Origin: TA-20 sp035935115
Lineage (GTDB): Archaea > Thermoproteota > Nitrososphaeria > Nitrososphaerales > Nitrosopumilaceae
Assembly (NCBI GenBank): GCA_035935115.1
Contig: DASYXK010000005.1
Location: 124,001-188,000, forward strand
Length of the DNA: 64,000 nucleotides
Direction of reading: 5' to 3'
Positions within the stretch are counted from its first letter, which is position 1. Each line of letters begins with the position of its first letter. Below the pieces are notes generated by a model, which ran no database searches, was not told where the DNA came from, and worked only from the letters and a program-made list of their open reading frames with translations. Positions 1 to 9,245 of this stretch are shown here, one piece after another. A program made the translations under genes and the position numbers.

Positions 1-219
1 GCAGGATTTCCACATTCGTTTTTGCCATTTGATCCAAGCTATGTTGGTACTGTTCATTCTCACCCATCCGGTGCTGCAAAACCATCAGTTACAGATCTGC
101 ACAATTTCTTTGGATTTGTTTCATTGATTGTCCAATCACCATATGAAGATGATGACATTTTTGCATATGATCGAGATGGAAACATACTAGAAATCACAAT
201 AAGTCTAGACCAATTATGA
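1..219 (+). CDS. JAMM/MPN+ domain metalloprotease, C-terminal part
   Basis: The frame is open to the left edge of the window, so this is the C-terminal part of a longer gene (72 codons visible). The sequence GTVHSHPSGAAKPSVTDL carries the JAMM zinc motif His-x-His-Pro followed by Ser-x-x-Asp, typical of MPN+ metallopeptidases that remove ubiquitin-like or C-terminal extensions. The only methionine in the frame, at base 22, is close upstream of the motif and is probably internal. Substrate is unknown; archaeal JAMM proteins act on SAMP-type conjugates or related targets. The family call rests on the complete motif. Confidence 0.75.
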   Translation, partial: AGFPHSFLPFDPSYVGTVHSHPSGAAKPSVTDLHNFFGFVSLIVQSPYEDDDIFAYDRDGNILEITISLDQL

Positions 220-237
220 CAAAAACTTATAAGCTTT

Positions 238-564
238 TTGCAACAAGATGAAGTGTTGATTAATTACAAATCATATTTAATTTTCCTTTTCGGTTCTTTG
301 GCTGTTAGTATAGGACTACAAATGATCCTACCGTGGCCATTTGGATTAATGGCTGCTTTAGCTATTTTCATTGTATTTCCATTGTTCTTAAGAAATAGAG
401 CATTAAAGAGAATGGGCGGCGGATTTGGTGGTGACCCTGGTGGCAGTGGCGGATTCTTTGGACAGAGTCAAGGTGTAAAATACATTTGCCTTACATGCAA
501 CAACAGGTACAAGGGCGGTTCTTGTCCAAGATGTGGTTCTAAGATGAAAAGAGCTGACTTTTAG
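238..564 (+). CDS. Small membrane protein with C-terminal zinc ribbon
   Basis: About 108 aa. Two adjacent hydrophobic segments (about residues 12-50) are followed by a glycine-rich linker and a C-terminal ribbon with two Cys-x-x-Cys pairs (CLTC and CPRC). The topology suggests a membrane-anchored cytoplasmic zinc ribbon; the function is not recognised. The start is uncertain: TTG at 238 is possible, but a TATA-like TTATAA (about 229-234) would place a leaderless start at GTG 253 or TTG 256. It lies 18 bp after the JAMM gene. Confidence 0.65.
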   Translation: MQQDEVLINYKSYLIFLFGSLAVSIGLQMILPWPFGLMAALAIFIVFPLFLRNRALKRMGGGFGGDPGGSGGFFGQSQGVKYICLTCNNRYKGGSCPRCGSKMKRADF

Positions 565-577
565 AAGCATCATTACC

Positions 578-907
578 ATGACACTTGAAGAACTGCGAAA
601 AAAGGCATTATTCCAAAATACAATAGACACTTGGATAATGTTGTGTGAAGAAGCTAAATCAGATTGGTACTCGCCAGAAAATTACAAAAAATTTATTGCA
701 CATCTTACAAAAAGCGGTTTGAAGATGCAAAAATTTCCTCTTTGTATAAAAGAAACCGGCGGTATGTATCAACGAGGAAAGGACAAGACACAGTTTGCTG
801 AATCTCTGGCTCAGGAAACAGATCCCAATGCAGCTGCTTATACAATAAAGCTAAATGATGAAATAATAAAAATAATCAGGCAGTTCAATCCTACCGCTTT
901 AGCCTAG
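578..907 (+). CDS. Conserved-type hypothetical protein, 109 aa
   Basis: A soluble, helix-rich protein with no family I recognise. It starts with ATG 13 bp after the preceding zinc-ribbon gene, so co-transcription is likely. Its 3' end overlaps the convergent permease gene by 17 bp. No signal peptide, membrane segment or metal motif is visible. The call as a real gene rests on spacing and ordinary coding composition. Confidence 0.6.
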   Translation: MTLEELRKKALFQNTIDTWIMLCEEAKSDWYSPENYKKFIAHLTKSGLKMQKFPLCIKETGGMYQRGKDKTQFAESLAQETDPNAAAYTIKLNDEIIKIIRQFNPTALA

Positions 908-2255
908 GATTAACTATCACATCCATTGCATGTCCAATAAAGACAAATGCCAAGCCTGTCACTGCAATCATAATTCCTGGTGGTAGAATCCACCACCAAA
1001 GACCTCTTGCCGCAGCACCATAAGTATTGGCGTCATGTAGAATTTGCCCCCATGTTGGAAATGTGGGATCACCCAATCCCAAAAAGCTAAGACCTGCCTC
1101 GGTAGTGATTGCTGCAGGTACTGATATTGCAATACTAGCAAATGCGTATGGTAAAAGCTGAGGAAGTATGTGTTTGAATATGATTTTGTAGTCTTTTTGT
1201 CCCATTATCTTTGAAGCTTCTACATATTGTAATGTTTTAATCTGTAAAGCCATACTACGTGAAACCTTTGCAATTCCTACCCATCCAAAGAGAACTAAAA
1301 ATCCCACAATTAAGAAAATACTGTTACCAATTGTTACTGCCAAGATTATCAAAAGTGGCAGGACAGGCATGGCATAAATAACATCATTAAGACGCATTAA
1401 TGACTCGTCAGTTTTTTTGCCTTTGTAGCCTGCAAATACACCATATACTAATCCAATAACTACAGAGCCAATTGCTACTGTTATGCCAATAAACAATGCA
1501 AGTGGAGTACCCCATAACAATCCAATAGTCAGGTTTCGCCTAAGCTCGTCAGTTCCCATCAAACCATATACTTTTCCTCCCAAAATGAATTTAGAAGTCT
1601 GAAGGCTTGATTTTGAATTAATGCTATACAGATTTACTTTGAAAAAATAATGTCCGCTTAATACACTATTCTGTCCAGTCTTAGAAAAAACAATATTCTG
1701 TGCAAGCAAAGAATCAATTGGAAACATAAAACTGTCTTGAGTCTTTCTGATATTTTTCATCATGGAATCATCTGTTGAAAAAATAAACCCGTGATATGAT
1801 GTCTCAGTTTTTGATTGTGGGAGCGATATGGATATCAATTCTAGTTCTTTTCCATCCGGTCTTGTTACCCAAATTTGTAACAATGGTGATCCTGTATATT
1901 TTGCAGTATACTCGTAGATGAAATCACTTGGAAATTTATCATAATTATAATCAACACCAAAAATATTACTAGTCAAAAATATGTTCCCAACATTTTGTGA
2001 TGCAACTTGCGGGTTTTGTAAAATCATATGCTCTGGCATTTTTTCTGAAAGAAAATAATTTGTCCATGCAGGAAGAGCAGATTTTGGAAAAGTTAGCCAG
2101 CTTGACGGATCATTCCACTCCTTGAAACTCTCTATTGGGATGGTGAGAGCAGCTATTGCTGACATTGTAAAAAGGACTACAAGTATCCCTATTCCAGCCA
2201 GACCGATTTTATTTTTTGAAAATTCACGCCAGATTTCTTTTGAAGAAAAACTCAT
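891..2255 (-). CDS. ABC transporter permease, DppC/OppC type
   Basis: 454 aa inner-membrane permease of the peptide/nickel ABC importer family. An N-terminal membrane segment (about 15-37) is followed by a long non-membrane insertion (about 40-225) and then five membrane segments. The ATPase-coupling EAA loop is visible as EASKIMGQKDYKIIFKHILP, followed by the typical ISVPAAITTEAGLSFLGLG. It is longer than the usual roughly 300 aa because of the insertion. The gene overlaps the upstream DppB-type gene by 4 bp and forms a three-gene operon with the substrate-binding protein. No ABC ATPase gene is adjacent. Confidence 0.9.
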   Translation of the reverse strand: MSFSSKEIWREFSKNKIGLAGIGILVVLFTMSAIAALTIPIESFKEWNDPSSWLTFPKSALPAWTNYFLSEKMPEHMILQNPQVASQNVGNIFLTSNIFGVDYNYDKFPSDFIYEYTAKYTGSPLLQIWVTRPDGKELELISISLPQSKTETSYHGFIFSTDDSMMKNIRKTQDSFMFPIDSLLAQNIVFSKTGQNSVLSGHYFFKVNLYSINSKSSLQTSKFILGGKVYGLMGTDELRRNLTIGLLWGTPLALFIGITVAIGSVVIGLVYGVFAGYKGKKTDESLMRLNDVIYAMPVLPLLIILAVTIGNSIFLIVGFLVLFGWVGIAKVSRSMALQIKTLQYVEASKIMGQKDYKIIFKHILPQLLPYAFASIAISVPAAITTEAGLSFLGLGDPTFPTWGQILHDANTYGAAARGLWWWILPPGIMIAVTGLAFVFIGHAMDVIVNPRLKR

Positions 2256-3304
2256 CCTTTTCTCACCCTTGGATCAAAGTAACCATACAAAACATCTGCC
2301 AAGAATATGCTTACAAGGAAAAACGCGGTCAAGACATAGGTTTCACCAATTATCACAGGCAAATCAAGAACGTTGATTGCCTCATAGTACAACCTTCCCA
2401 TTCCTGGCCAATCAAATACTGCCTCTGTAATTATAGCACCGCCAAGCGAACCTGAGAGACTCAATGCTAGAACAGTAATAATTGGCGGTGCTGCGTTTTT
2501 GAGTGCGTGTGAATAGATTATTTTTCTCTCACTAATGCCAGCTGCTCTTTTTGCTGTCACAAAATCTTCTTGCATAATTCCAACAATGAAATTCCTTACC
2601 AGATATGCCCATGAACCAAACCCAATCAGTACTAGTGTGATTAGTGGAAGTGTCATATGATACAAGAGTGAACCAATGTATCCGGGATCTGTTACAGGAA
2701 TTAATGGCGTTGCCCGTGCTGGAAAAATCTGATACACAAACGCAAATACAAAGATCATAAGCATGCCTATCCACCAGACTGGAAAGCTACTACTAATGAT
2801 AGCAAAAGTAGATGTTGTCTTGTCTAGCTTTGAGTTTATCTTGCTTCCGGAAAACGCACCAAGAAATATTCCAATTAATGAACTTATCAAAGTAGCAGTT
2901 GTAAAAAGTAAAATTGTTCTAGGCATCTTCTCAAGTATGATACCCTTTACATCAGATGAACCAGTATCACTAGTAAGAAATTTTGCATGTCCAAAATCAA
3001 GTGTCAGTATCTTGTACATTGAAAGTCCTAGTCTTGGTGGGTAGTACCAAGGTTTGTCAAGTCCTAATGCGTCTGTTCTCTGTTTAATTTGGTTTTCTAC
3101 AAACGCATCAAGTTCTTGCGGATTTTTGAAACTTGCGACAAGATGTTTGTTATCAGTAACTTGCTGCCTTATCTCAAGTGCAACACTTTGTTTTAAAATG
3201 GCATCCATGTTTGAACCGACAAGTGCGATAGTAATGAGCAGTGTGACCATGAGCACACCAAACATTGTTACTGCTCTTTTTATGATGAATTGTGTGAAGC
3301 TCAT
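2252..3304 (-). CDS. ABC transporter permease, DppB/OppB type
   Basis: 350 aa permease of the peptide/nickel importer family. It has an N-terminal membrane helix, a periplasm-side stretch containing KPWYYPPRLG, then five membrane segments. The coupling loop is seen around AAGISERKIIYSHALKNAA and the conserved end as GGAIITEAVFDWPGMGRLYY. It sits between the substrate-binding protein (34 bp upstream) and the DppC-type permease (4-bp overlap), so the two permeases should form a heterodimer. Substrate cannot be told from sequence alone. Confidence 0.9.
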   Translation of the reverse strand: MSFTQFIIKRAVTMFGVLMVTLLITIALVGSNMDAILKQSVALEIRQQVTDNKHLVASFKNPQELDAFVENQIKQRTDALGLDKPWYYPPRLGLSMYKILTLDFGHAKFLTSDTGSSDVKGIILEKMPRTILLFTTATLISSLIGIFLGAFSGSKINSKLDKTTSTFAIISSSFPVWWIGMLMIFVFAFVYQIFPARATPLIPVTDPGYIGSLLYHMTLPLITLVLIGFGSWAYLVRNFIVGIMQEDFVTAKRAAGISERKIIYSHALKNAAPPIITVLALSLSGSLGGAIITEAVFDWPGMGRLYYEAINVLDLPVIIGETYVLTAFFLVSIFLADVLYGYFDPRVRKG

Positions 3305-3338
3305 CTTTATCTGATAACTATTGTAGAGTTAATAACAT

Positions 3339-5798
3339 CTAGGGTTTCTTTCTTTTCTTTAACACCATTACAATTCCAATAGCAATCGCTGCCAAGACAA
3401 TACCAACTGCAATATAGTCAGAACCAACAATTGAGATCCCAGGGGTAGGTACAATATTCTGAGGAATTGTTAGATTTTCACCCTGTATTCCTAAAAAGCT
3501 GGTATAGAACATATCAGGTTTGAGAGCAGATTCTGATACTGCAAATATCTTCAAGTCATTTGCACCCATACTCAAAAGTGATGTTTTTTCTTTTGGTAAA
3601 ACAATAGTAGTGTTTCCAGTCTCAGATTGCAAAATATCAGAATCTACCATTTTACCATCGGCATTTAAGAAATAATAGTAAATCGTACAATTAGATGTGA
3701 CCGAAATTGGAATCGTCAATTCTTTACCTAATGAAACAGTTGTAGGAACATCAACCCCATTTATCTTGGCAACATTAATGTTCTCAAATTTTTTCCAGTA
3801 ACCTGTCCCAAATGGATATGTGGGATCATCAAATGCCTTTATTGTTATGATTCTAGCCTCTGGAGAATAGCTATCCAGATAAAACGGTCCATTGCTTATT
3901 ATCGCATGGTTATGCTTTTCAATCCATGATACAGATGCGGAATACCTATCAGAATAGTATTGGGAATTTTTATCAAATCCTGCTAAAGCAACTGGAATAG
4001 AATTTGATTTTGAAAAATCTTCGAGAGATGACTTGATCATATTTGCGTCATTTGGAACAAGCAACGAAAGCCAGTCAACATTTTTGCTAACAGTTTCTGA
4101 TCTTGAAAACGCAACCTTACCATCAGTCACAGATTTTTCCATTGCATAAAATATCTCCCAAGGCATAGAAGGAAACACGCCTGCGGAATCAGCAATCTCG
4201 CCTTCATCAAAATGCCAATAATCCTGGTAAACTTCGATTGTGTTTTTATCAATAACTCTAATTCCAATTAGCGTCTTTGCTGCTTGATTTGCCTTTGGCG
4301 AATATTCCGAATCAAATGTTTTGCTATTTTCTGAATGTTCTGCCCCCCACTGATATAGGAAATAAATCGAATACAAGACATCATTCATATCCATAGGTTG
4401 GCCATTATGCCAGTTTCCAAATGTTAGAAGAAATGTTACTTTGCTTGTAGATTTCATACCATTGCCAACTTGAATCCATTTTTGCTTAGTGGGATCCCAT
4501 TTTATCACATCAGATGGCACATCTAGCTTGCCAGTTGGCCCTGCAGTTTCCACTTTCCAACTAGAGCGAACAGGAATGGTTACTCCAGTGTATGGATTTT
4601 TGAAGCTTCCCGGGTCAGATATAGCGCCCAAAATTTGCTGGCTTGCAGAATCACTAAAACCTGCAACAGGATTCCAAGCACCTTGGTAAATCTTTTTGAC
4701 CCCAATTGTCAGAGAATCAGAATTATCCCTTGCATTAATTGGAGTAAACCTGCTTGTAATTCCTGCACCAAAATCATTTATTATTCCAGCTACTTTTTTG
4801 TTTGACACATACTGATCAATTTTACTTACAAGAAAAATCCTAACAGATTCTTTTATGCCTTCATCTACTGCTTTTTTTAATAATTCTGTTCTTTGATCTG
4901 TTGATGTAAAATTTCCTGTAAAGATATTTTGTGAAATAGAATTCATGTAATCATCTTTGTAATTCCAATATGATGGATTGTTAAATCCAGGCATGTTAGA
5001 AAACCATGGCGAATACATCTGTGCAGTAAGAACTGAATCATATCTTACAAAGCCACTTGATGCCCACCCCTCAGTGTAGATATTCCATTTTACATCAGAC
5101 GGGTTTGAACCATATACAATTGTAAATGCCTTGTTTAAATCACCATAATCTTTTTTTACAGAAAATCCAATTTTTTCCAGCTGTGAAGAAATTATCTCAC
5201 CAATTGATTTTCGTATTTGATCATCACTTCTAATAAAAATTGTAATTTTTATCGGTTTTGAATCATAGTACCATTTGTTGTCAATCTTTTGCGCTCCAGC
5301 CTTTGTAAGAGAATCTGAGATCATTTGTTCTGCCAATGCAGGATTATATCTAATGTTAAGTGATTCAAGCTCACCCAGAATCAAAAGATAATCAGGATCA
5401 AATGGTCTGTATGCTGAAACCATTGGTACGCCATAGCCGCCAAGAAGCTCATCAATGATTAGGTTTCTGTCTACCAAATAATTTAGTGCAAATCTAACAT
5501 CTTTTATTGAGAAAGGATTGAATTTTTCAGATGGAGCTGGATTTACAAGAAGACTGTACGATTGACCCGTTGATTGAAATATTTTCAGGCCTTCTCGTGA
5601 TTGAGGATCAGCAATTCTGTCAAAAGGGATCGGAGAATAATAAATATCCAGATTTCCATGTTTTACTTCTTCAAGTGCCGTATTATCATCAGAATATTGG
5701 ATGAATTGTATCTTGTTTACATAAGTTCCCTTGTCAGCAAAAGCAAGAGTAAAACTGAAAACAAAAACAATACCACATAGTATTAAAAGTGGATTCAT
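3339..5798 (-). CDS. Membrane-anchored ABC substrate-binding protein, family 5
   Basis: 819 aa extracytoplasmic binding protein of the peptide/nickel/oligosaccharide type (SBP family 5). An N-terminal signal-like helix (about 3-21) and a C-terminal membrane anchor (about 792-812, followed by KKRKKP) hold it on the outside of the membrane. The N-terminal part shows family features such as FSIKDVRFALNYLVDRNLII. It is clearly longer than bacterial homologues (about 500-600 aa) because of extra C-terminal beta-rich sequence. It is the first gene of the operon with both permeases. Confidence 0.85.
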   Translation of the reverse strand: MNPLLILCGIVFVFSFTLAFADKGTYVNKIQFIQYSDDNTALEEVKHGNLDIYYSPIPFDRIADPQSREGLKIFQSTGQSYSLLVNPAPSEKFNPFSIKDVRFALNYLVDRNLIIDELLGGYGVPMVSAYRPFDPDYLLILGELESLNIRYNPALAEQMISDSLTKAGAQKIDNKWYYDSKPIKITIFIRSDDQIRKSIGEIISSQLEKIGFSVKKDYGDLNKAFTIVYGSNPSDVKWNIYTEGWASSGFVRYDSVLTAQMYSPWFSNMPGFNNPSYWNYKDDYMNSISQNIFTGNFTSTDQRTELLKKAVDEGIKESVRIFLVSKIDQYVSNKKVAGIINDFGAGITSRFTPINARDNSDSLTIGVKKIYQGAWNPVAGFSDSASQQILGAISDPGSFKNPYTGVTIPVRSSWKVETAGPTGKLDVPSDVIKWDPTKQKWIQVGNGMKSTSKVTFLLTFGNWHNGQPMDMNDVLYSIYFLYQWGAEHSENSKTFDSEYSPKANQAAKTLIGIRVIDKNTIEVYQDYWHFDEGEIADSAGVFPSMPWEIFYAMEKSVTDGKVAFSRSETVSKNVDWLSLLVPNDANMIKSSLEDFSKSNSIPVALAGFDKNSQYYSDRYSASVSWIEKHNHAIISNGPFYLDSYSPEARIITIKAFDDPTYPFGTGYWKKFENINVAKINGVDVPTTVSLGKELTIPISVTSNCTIYYYFLNADGKMVDSDILQSETGNTTIVLPKEKTSLLSMGANDLKIFAVSESALKPDMFYTSFLGIQGENLTIPQNIVPTPGISIVGSDYIAVGIVLAAIAIGIVMVLKKRKKP

Positions 5799-5936
5799 GC
5801 ACTGTTTTGCTTAAAACTGTATATAAGAATAAGAAATAGGCTAAAAACACAAGGTGTCTTTTTGATAAACAGGTTCAAAATTATTCCTAGTATAACATTT
5901 GCTGGTTATCTTCTAATCAGGTTTTATGAATAATAT

Positions 5937-5944
5937 TTTATAAA
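5937..5944 (+). promoter_or_regulatory. TATA box for leaderless nuclease gene
   Basis: TTTATAAA is centred about 23 bp upstream of the TTG at 5963. That spacing fits an archaeal box A and a transcript starting at or next to the initiation codon, and it supports the TTG start of the downstream gene. Confidence 0.5.
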
Positions 5945-5962
5945 TGCAAAATAAACCAACGA

Positions 5963-6601
5963 TTGTTGAATATTCAGACGTTAGTCAAGGGCATCAGGGG
6001 AATAATTCCAGGAGGACTATCTGTAAAAGACTTTAGTGTTGTAACGCAGACCAGTGATGAAACTGCAAGACAAATACTAGACAACTTTATTCAAAATGGT
6101 ATCGGAACTTTTCATGACAATCAAATACATTTTCAAGATAATGACAAACTAAAAACCAGTTTACTTGCATTAAGAATGGGTGCTCCAATTGACGAAATTT
6201 CACAGATTTTAGACTGGAAGGATTTTGAGGCACTTGTTTCAGAAATTTTAGAATTACGAGAATTTGATGTCACGCGAAATCTAACTTTAACAAAACCAAG
6301 AATGCAGATAGATGTCATCGGGATAAAAACAGGCGTAGCAATTCTCATAGACTGTAAACATTGGAAAAGGCTAAGTTACTCTGCATTAGAGACCGCAGTC
6401 AAAAAACAGATTGAAAGAACAAAACACTATGTTACAAAAGAAAGGGTACGGGCAGCACTTCCTGCCATTGTAACGCTATACCAAGAAGAAGTCAAATTCA
6501 TCAACAAGGTTCCTATAATACCCATATTTCAGCTAGATTCTTTTTGCGATGAATTTTATGGTAATTTAGAAGAGATGGACACTTTAGAGCAAAGTGAATA
6601 A
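5963..6601 (+). CDS. PD-(D/E)XK (Mrr-like) nuclease domain protein
   Basis: 212 aa. The N-terminal third looks like a winged-helix segment (VKDFSVVTQTSDETARQIL). The middle carries a restriction-endonuclease-like core: an acidic residue in QIDVIGIKTG, then LIDCKHW, matching the D...(D/E)-x-K pattern of Mrr/HJR-type nucleases. The protein could be a DNA-repair or Holliday-junction-type enzyme or a solitary restriction factor; the context (ABC operon and DUF2070) does not decide. Its 3' end overlaps the convergent DUF2070 gene by 18 bp. Confidence 0.7.
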   Translation: MLNIQTLVKGIRGIIPGGLSVKDFSVVTQTSDETARQILDNFIQNGIGTFHDNQIHFQDNDKLKTSLLALRMGAPIDEISQILDWKDFEALVSEILELREFDVTRNLTLTKPRMQIDVIGIKTGVAILIDCKHWKRLSYSALETAVKKQIERTKHYVTKERVRAALPAIVTLYQEEVKFINKVPIIPIFQLDSFCDEFYGNLEEMDTLEQSE

Positions 6602-8320
6602 AAAGAAAGCAGTAGTTCCTATCAAAAATCCTTGTGTAATTCTCATTGCCCTATCAAGCGATTTTGAATAGTTCTCAAGCTGTTTTGGTCCCATTACTTT
6701 GACATCTGTTTCCTGTTGTAGAGTTTCAAACATTGCAGGGGCGAGATTCTGCTCTGCCTTTTTTGCCAGATTTAGATACCAAGAGGCAACTTCTTGAGAT
6801 TCAGACAAGCTTCCAAAATAGAAATAACCATACTTGTTTCTTGCCTCTCTTGCCTTGTAGTGAGAGTCAGAGGTGCAGATATCAAGTAAATTATATCCAG
6901 ATTTTGAAAGCGATGCTACAATTTCTTCACGCAAACCATTTTTCATGTTGTTAGAATCTGCCCAACCAAGGAAAAATTTTTCATTATTGATTTTCATACA
7001 CATTATTCCTACTTTGCCAGGACCAAGATCGTCTGCCTGAATTTTCAAATTTTCCGAGTTTGCATATCCAGTTTCTAATTGATATGCTTCTTTTGTTATC
7101 AACGTATCAAGATTTGATTTTGCCGCCTTAAGGAGATCATCTGAATCTTGTTTTAGAATTTCTTCTCCCATTGCGTTGTGGCTATCAACAATTAAGATTT
7201 TTTCAAATCCACGATTTTTTCCATATTGTTCAAGCTCACTTTTAACATAAAGCGGCACGTCCTCCATCCCATGTGGCGATAATGATAAAATCAAAACTGC
7301 AGTTTTACCAAAGAGCATTCCAACTGCACGGGCTTTGTTTACTTGAACTATAACAGGTTTTGTGCAATCATAGCCTTTGTGAATTATAGAACTCTTGGTA
7401 AGACTCGAAAGATACGCGTCAACTTGAGATTTTGATGGCAAGTTAAGAGAATGGTCAGAGACGCTATGCATAACCATTGCAGAGTAATTCAGATTTTTGT
7501 ATATCAAATATGGAATGTTGCTTCCCCCAATTGGATGAAATGGTCCTGGATGTACATCGGGTACAACTAGTCTACATTCATTGTTTTTTGTTTTAAATAA
7601 AATTTGAAATGTCGATACTTTGGTGGGTTGTGAGCGTTCTTCCATCAAAGTTTCCATTTCGGAAGGATCGTTTCTTGTCCAAGCTGCCACGTAAGCCTGT
7701 AATACTTTGTGGGTTCTTGGAACTTTGATGCCAGCGGCTCTATCTGATAATAACGTCCAAGCTGTTGCAAGAAATAAAAACACAAGACCATATCCTATAA
7801 CTTTTAAATTTGAAAGCATAGGAATCCAAGATTCCAATGGTACGAATGCAAAAAACATTGCCAATGGTTGAATAAGACAAACTGCCCATGCAGTTTTTAA
7901 TTTTGCTCCCATGACAGATGTAAAAAGTCCAATTCTAAAGCTTGCAAACAAAAACATTCCTTCTGTGATATAGATTGGCAATAGTTCAGGTTTTGAAAAA
8001 ACATGTGCAGATACAAACCCTCCAAGGAGTGTTACAAACCACAATAGATTTCCAAATGCAGACAGATGGACAATTTTGGAAAATTCTGTTTTTAGCAAAC
8101 GCGCGTCTAGAAGCTGTGTTCCATAAAGTACTGCAATTGACAAGGGCAAACTGAAAAATATTTTGTCACTTGTTTTAAAATATGCAAATAATGCAAGTGT
8201 TACAGTTGCAGATGTTACTACTATAGAAATTAGAAGAGAAAGATAATGTGATGAGGGAGTTAGAGTTGTTAATGAGTATCTCTTATGTATACGAGATACA
8301 TTATCAGCATTTTCGGTCAT
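6584..8320 (-). CDS. DUF2070 family membrane protein
   Basis: About 578 aa archaeal membrane protein. The N-terminal half has seven or so hydrophobic helices; the soluble part has DVHPGPFHPIGGSN and an SHNAMGE stretch with conserved His, Asp and Glu suggestive of a metal site; a last helix ends the protein. DUF2070 has no established function. I choose the start at 8320 (MTENADNVSR) rather than the in-frame ATG at 8347, because 8320 gives an ATGA overlap with the stop of the upstream Sec61beta gene. Translational coupling of the two is likely. Confidence 0.85.
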   Translation of the reverse strand: MTENADNVSRIHKRYSLTTLTPSSHYLSLLISIVVTSATVTLALFAYFKTSDKIFFSLPLSIAVLYGTQLLDARLLKTEFSKIVHLSAFGNLLWFVTLLGGFVSAHVFSKPELLPIYITEGMFLFASFRIGLFTSVMGAKLKTAWAVCLIQPLAMFFAFVPLESWIPMLSNLKVIGYGLVFLFLATAWTLLSDRAAGIKVPRTHKVLQAYVAAWTRNDPSEMETLMEERSQPTKVSTFQILFKTKNNECRLVVPDVHPGPFHPIGGSNIPYLIYKNLNYSAMVMHSVSDHSLNLPSKSQVDAYLSSLTKSSIIHKGYDCTKPVIVQVNKARAVGMLFGKTAVLILSLSPHGMEDVPLYVKSELEQYGKNRGFEKILIVDSHNAMGEEILKQDSDDLLKAAKSNLDTLITKEAYQLETGYANSENLKIQADDLGPGKVGIMCMKINNEKFFLGWADSNNMKNGLREEIVASLSKSGYNLLDICTSDSHYKAREARNKYGYFYFGSLSESQEVASWYLNLAKKAEQNLAPAMFETLQQETDVKVMGPKQLENYSKSLDRAMRITQGFLIGTTAFFLFTLL

Positions 8321-8481
8321 GGTAGGAAAAATATTTTTAATATCCACGAGATGGCAATCAATGCACTTGGAATAGCCACGACAACTTCTGGCCTTAGTTT
8401 ATATCCTTTTGTTTCGTCCTCAAAGAATCTCAACAGACCCGCACTAGATGCTGGAAGCGGTGCCGATTTCTTGCTACTCAT
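8317..8481 (-). CDS. secG: Preprotein translocase subunit Sec61beta
   Basis: A 54-aa protein beginning MSSKKSAPLPASSAGLLRFF, with the Sec61beta signature around ETKGYKLRPEVVV followed by one hydrophobic C-terminal helix ending at the membrane. Size and layout match archaeal Sec61beta, the small tail-anchored subunit of the SecYEbeta translocon. It ends in a 4-bp ATGA overlap with the DUF2070 gene. It is easily missed because it is short and is shadowed by a longer frame on the other strand. Confidence 0.9.
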   Translation of the reverse strand: MSSKKSAPLPASSAGLLRFFEDETKGYKLRPEVVVAIPSALIAISWILKIFFLP

Positions 8482-8522
8482 GTTACTATAACTCGCATGA
8501 TTTTTACATAAATACTTTTGTG

Positions 8523-8852
8523 CTAGATCTTTTTGATCTTCTCTTTAATATTTATGATATCATTGATTGATTTTAGGATCTGTTGCTGTTTTTGATGATC
8601 TTTTTCATGTTCAAGTTCTTTAGTTAATTCCTTTAGTTTTTGCTCAAGGCCTGCAAGTAGGGGATCGCCACTAGATTTTTCTTCTATTTTTTCTGGTATT
8701 TTTTCTTCATTATCTTCTCTTCCACAGTTTACACATAATGCACTACCATTTTTCATTATACGTACTCCCTTACAATATGGACAAGGATCACTTACAAGAG
8801 TTGCACCTTTTAGAAGCATTTCAACCGCTTTTTTAGTAAGATCTGTAGACAC
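8523..8852 (-). CDS. UPF0148 / SSSCA1-like zinc-ribbon protein
   Basis: 109 aa. The N-terminus reads TKKAVEMLLKGATLVSDPCP and carries two Cys-x-x-Cys pairs (CPYC and CVNC), the pattern of the archaeal UPF0148 family related to the autoantigen p27 (SSSCA1). The C-terminal half is a charged coiled coil. The cellular role is not established. It lies 41 bp upstream of the Sec61beta gene on the same strand. Confidence 0.8.
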   Translation of the reverse strand: MSTDLTKKAVEMLLKGATLVSDPCPYCKGVRIMKNGSALCVNCGREDNEEKIPEKIEEKSSGDPLLAGLEQKLKELTKELEHEKDHQKQQQILKSINDIINIKEKIKKI

Positions 8853-8929
8853 AAACTAATTTGGGAATTTCCAAGTAAAAAATGTAATCGAACAAGGCTT
8901 AATAGTAGGAAACCAAGTTTTTATTTTGA

Positions 8930-9238
8930 ATGGCAGTAATCTGCAATACATGCGGACTTCCTGACGATTTATGTGCCTGCGGAGAACTTGAAAAAGACGC
9001 TACTCAAATTGTAGTTCGTCTTGAAGAGAGACGTTTTAAGAAAAAAGGGACAATGATTGAGGGAATTAATCCAAAGATGAATGATCTAGCTAAAGTCGTT
9101 AGAGAATTAAAAGCAAAATATGCATGTGGTGGCACAGTAAAAGACGGATATATTTTACTTCAAGGTGACCACAGAGATACAATCAAAACTACTCTAGTCA
9201 AACTTGGATTTCCAGAAGCAAGTATTGAAGTTCATTAA
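8930..9238 (+). CDS. Translation initiation factor aIF1 (SUI1 family)
   Basis: 102 aa. A short N-terminal cysteine cluster (CNTCGLPDDLCAC) precedes the SUI1 fold, recognisable in VVRLEERRFKKKGTMIEGI, YACGGTVKDG and ILLQGDHRD. aIF1 acts on the small ribosomal subunit in start-codon selection. The length is the family's usual one. The CPBP protease gene follows 7 bp later. Confidence 0.93.
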   Translation: MAVICNTCGLPDDLCACGELEKDATQIVVRLEERRFKKKGTMIEGINPKMNDLAKVVRELKAKYACGGTVKDGYILLQGDHRDTIKTTLVKLGFPEASIEVH

Positions 9239-9245
9239 ATGAGAC

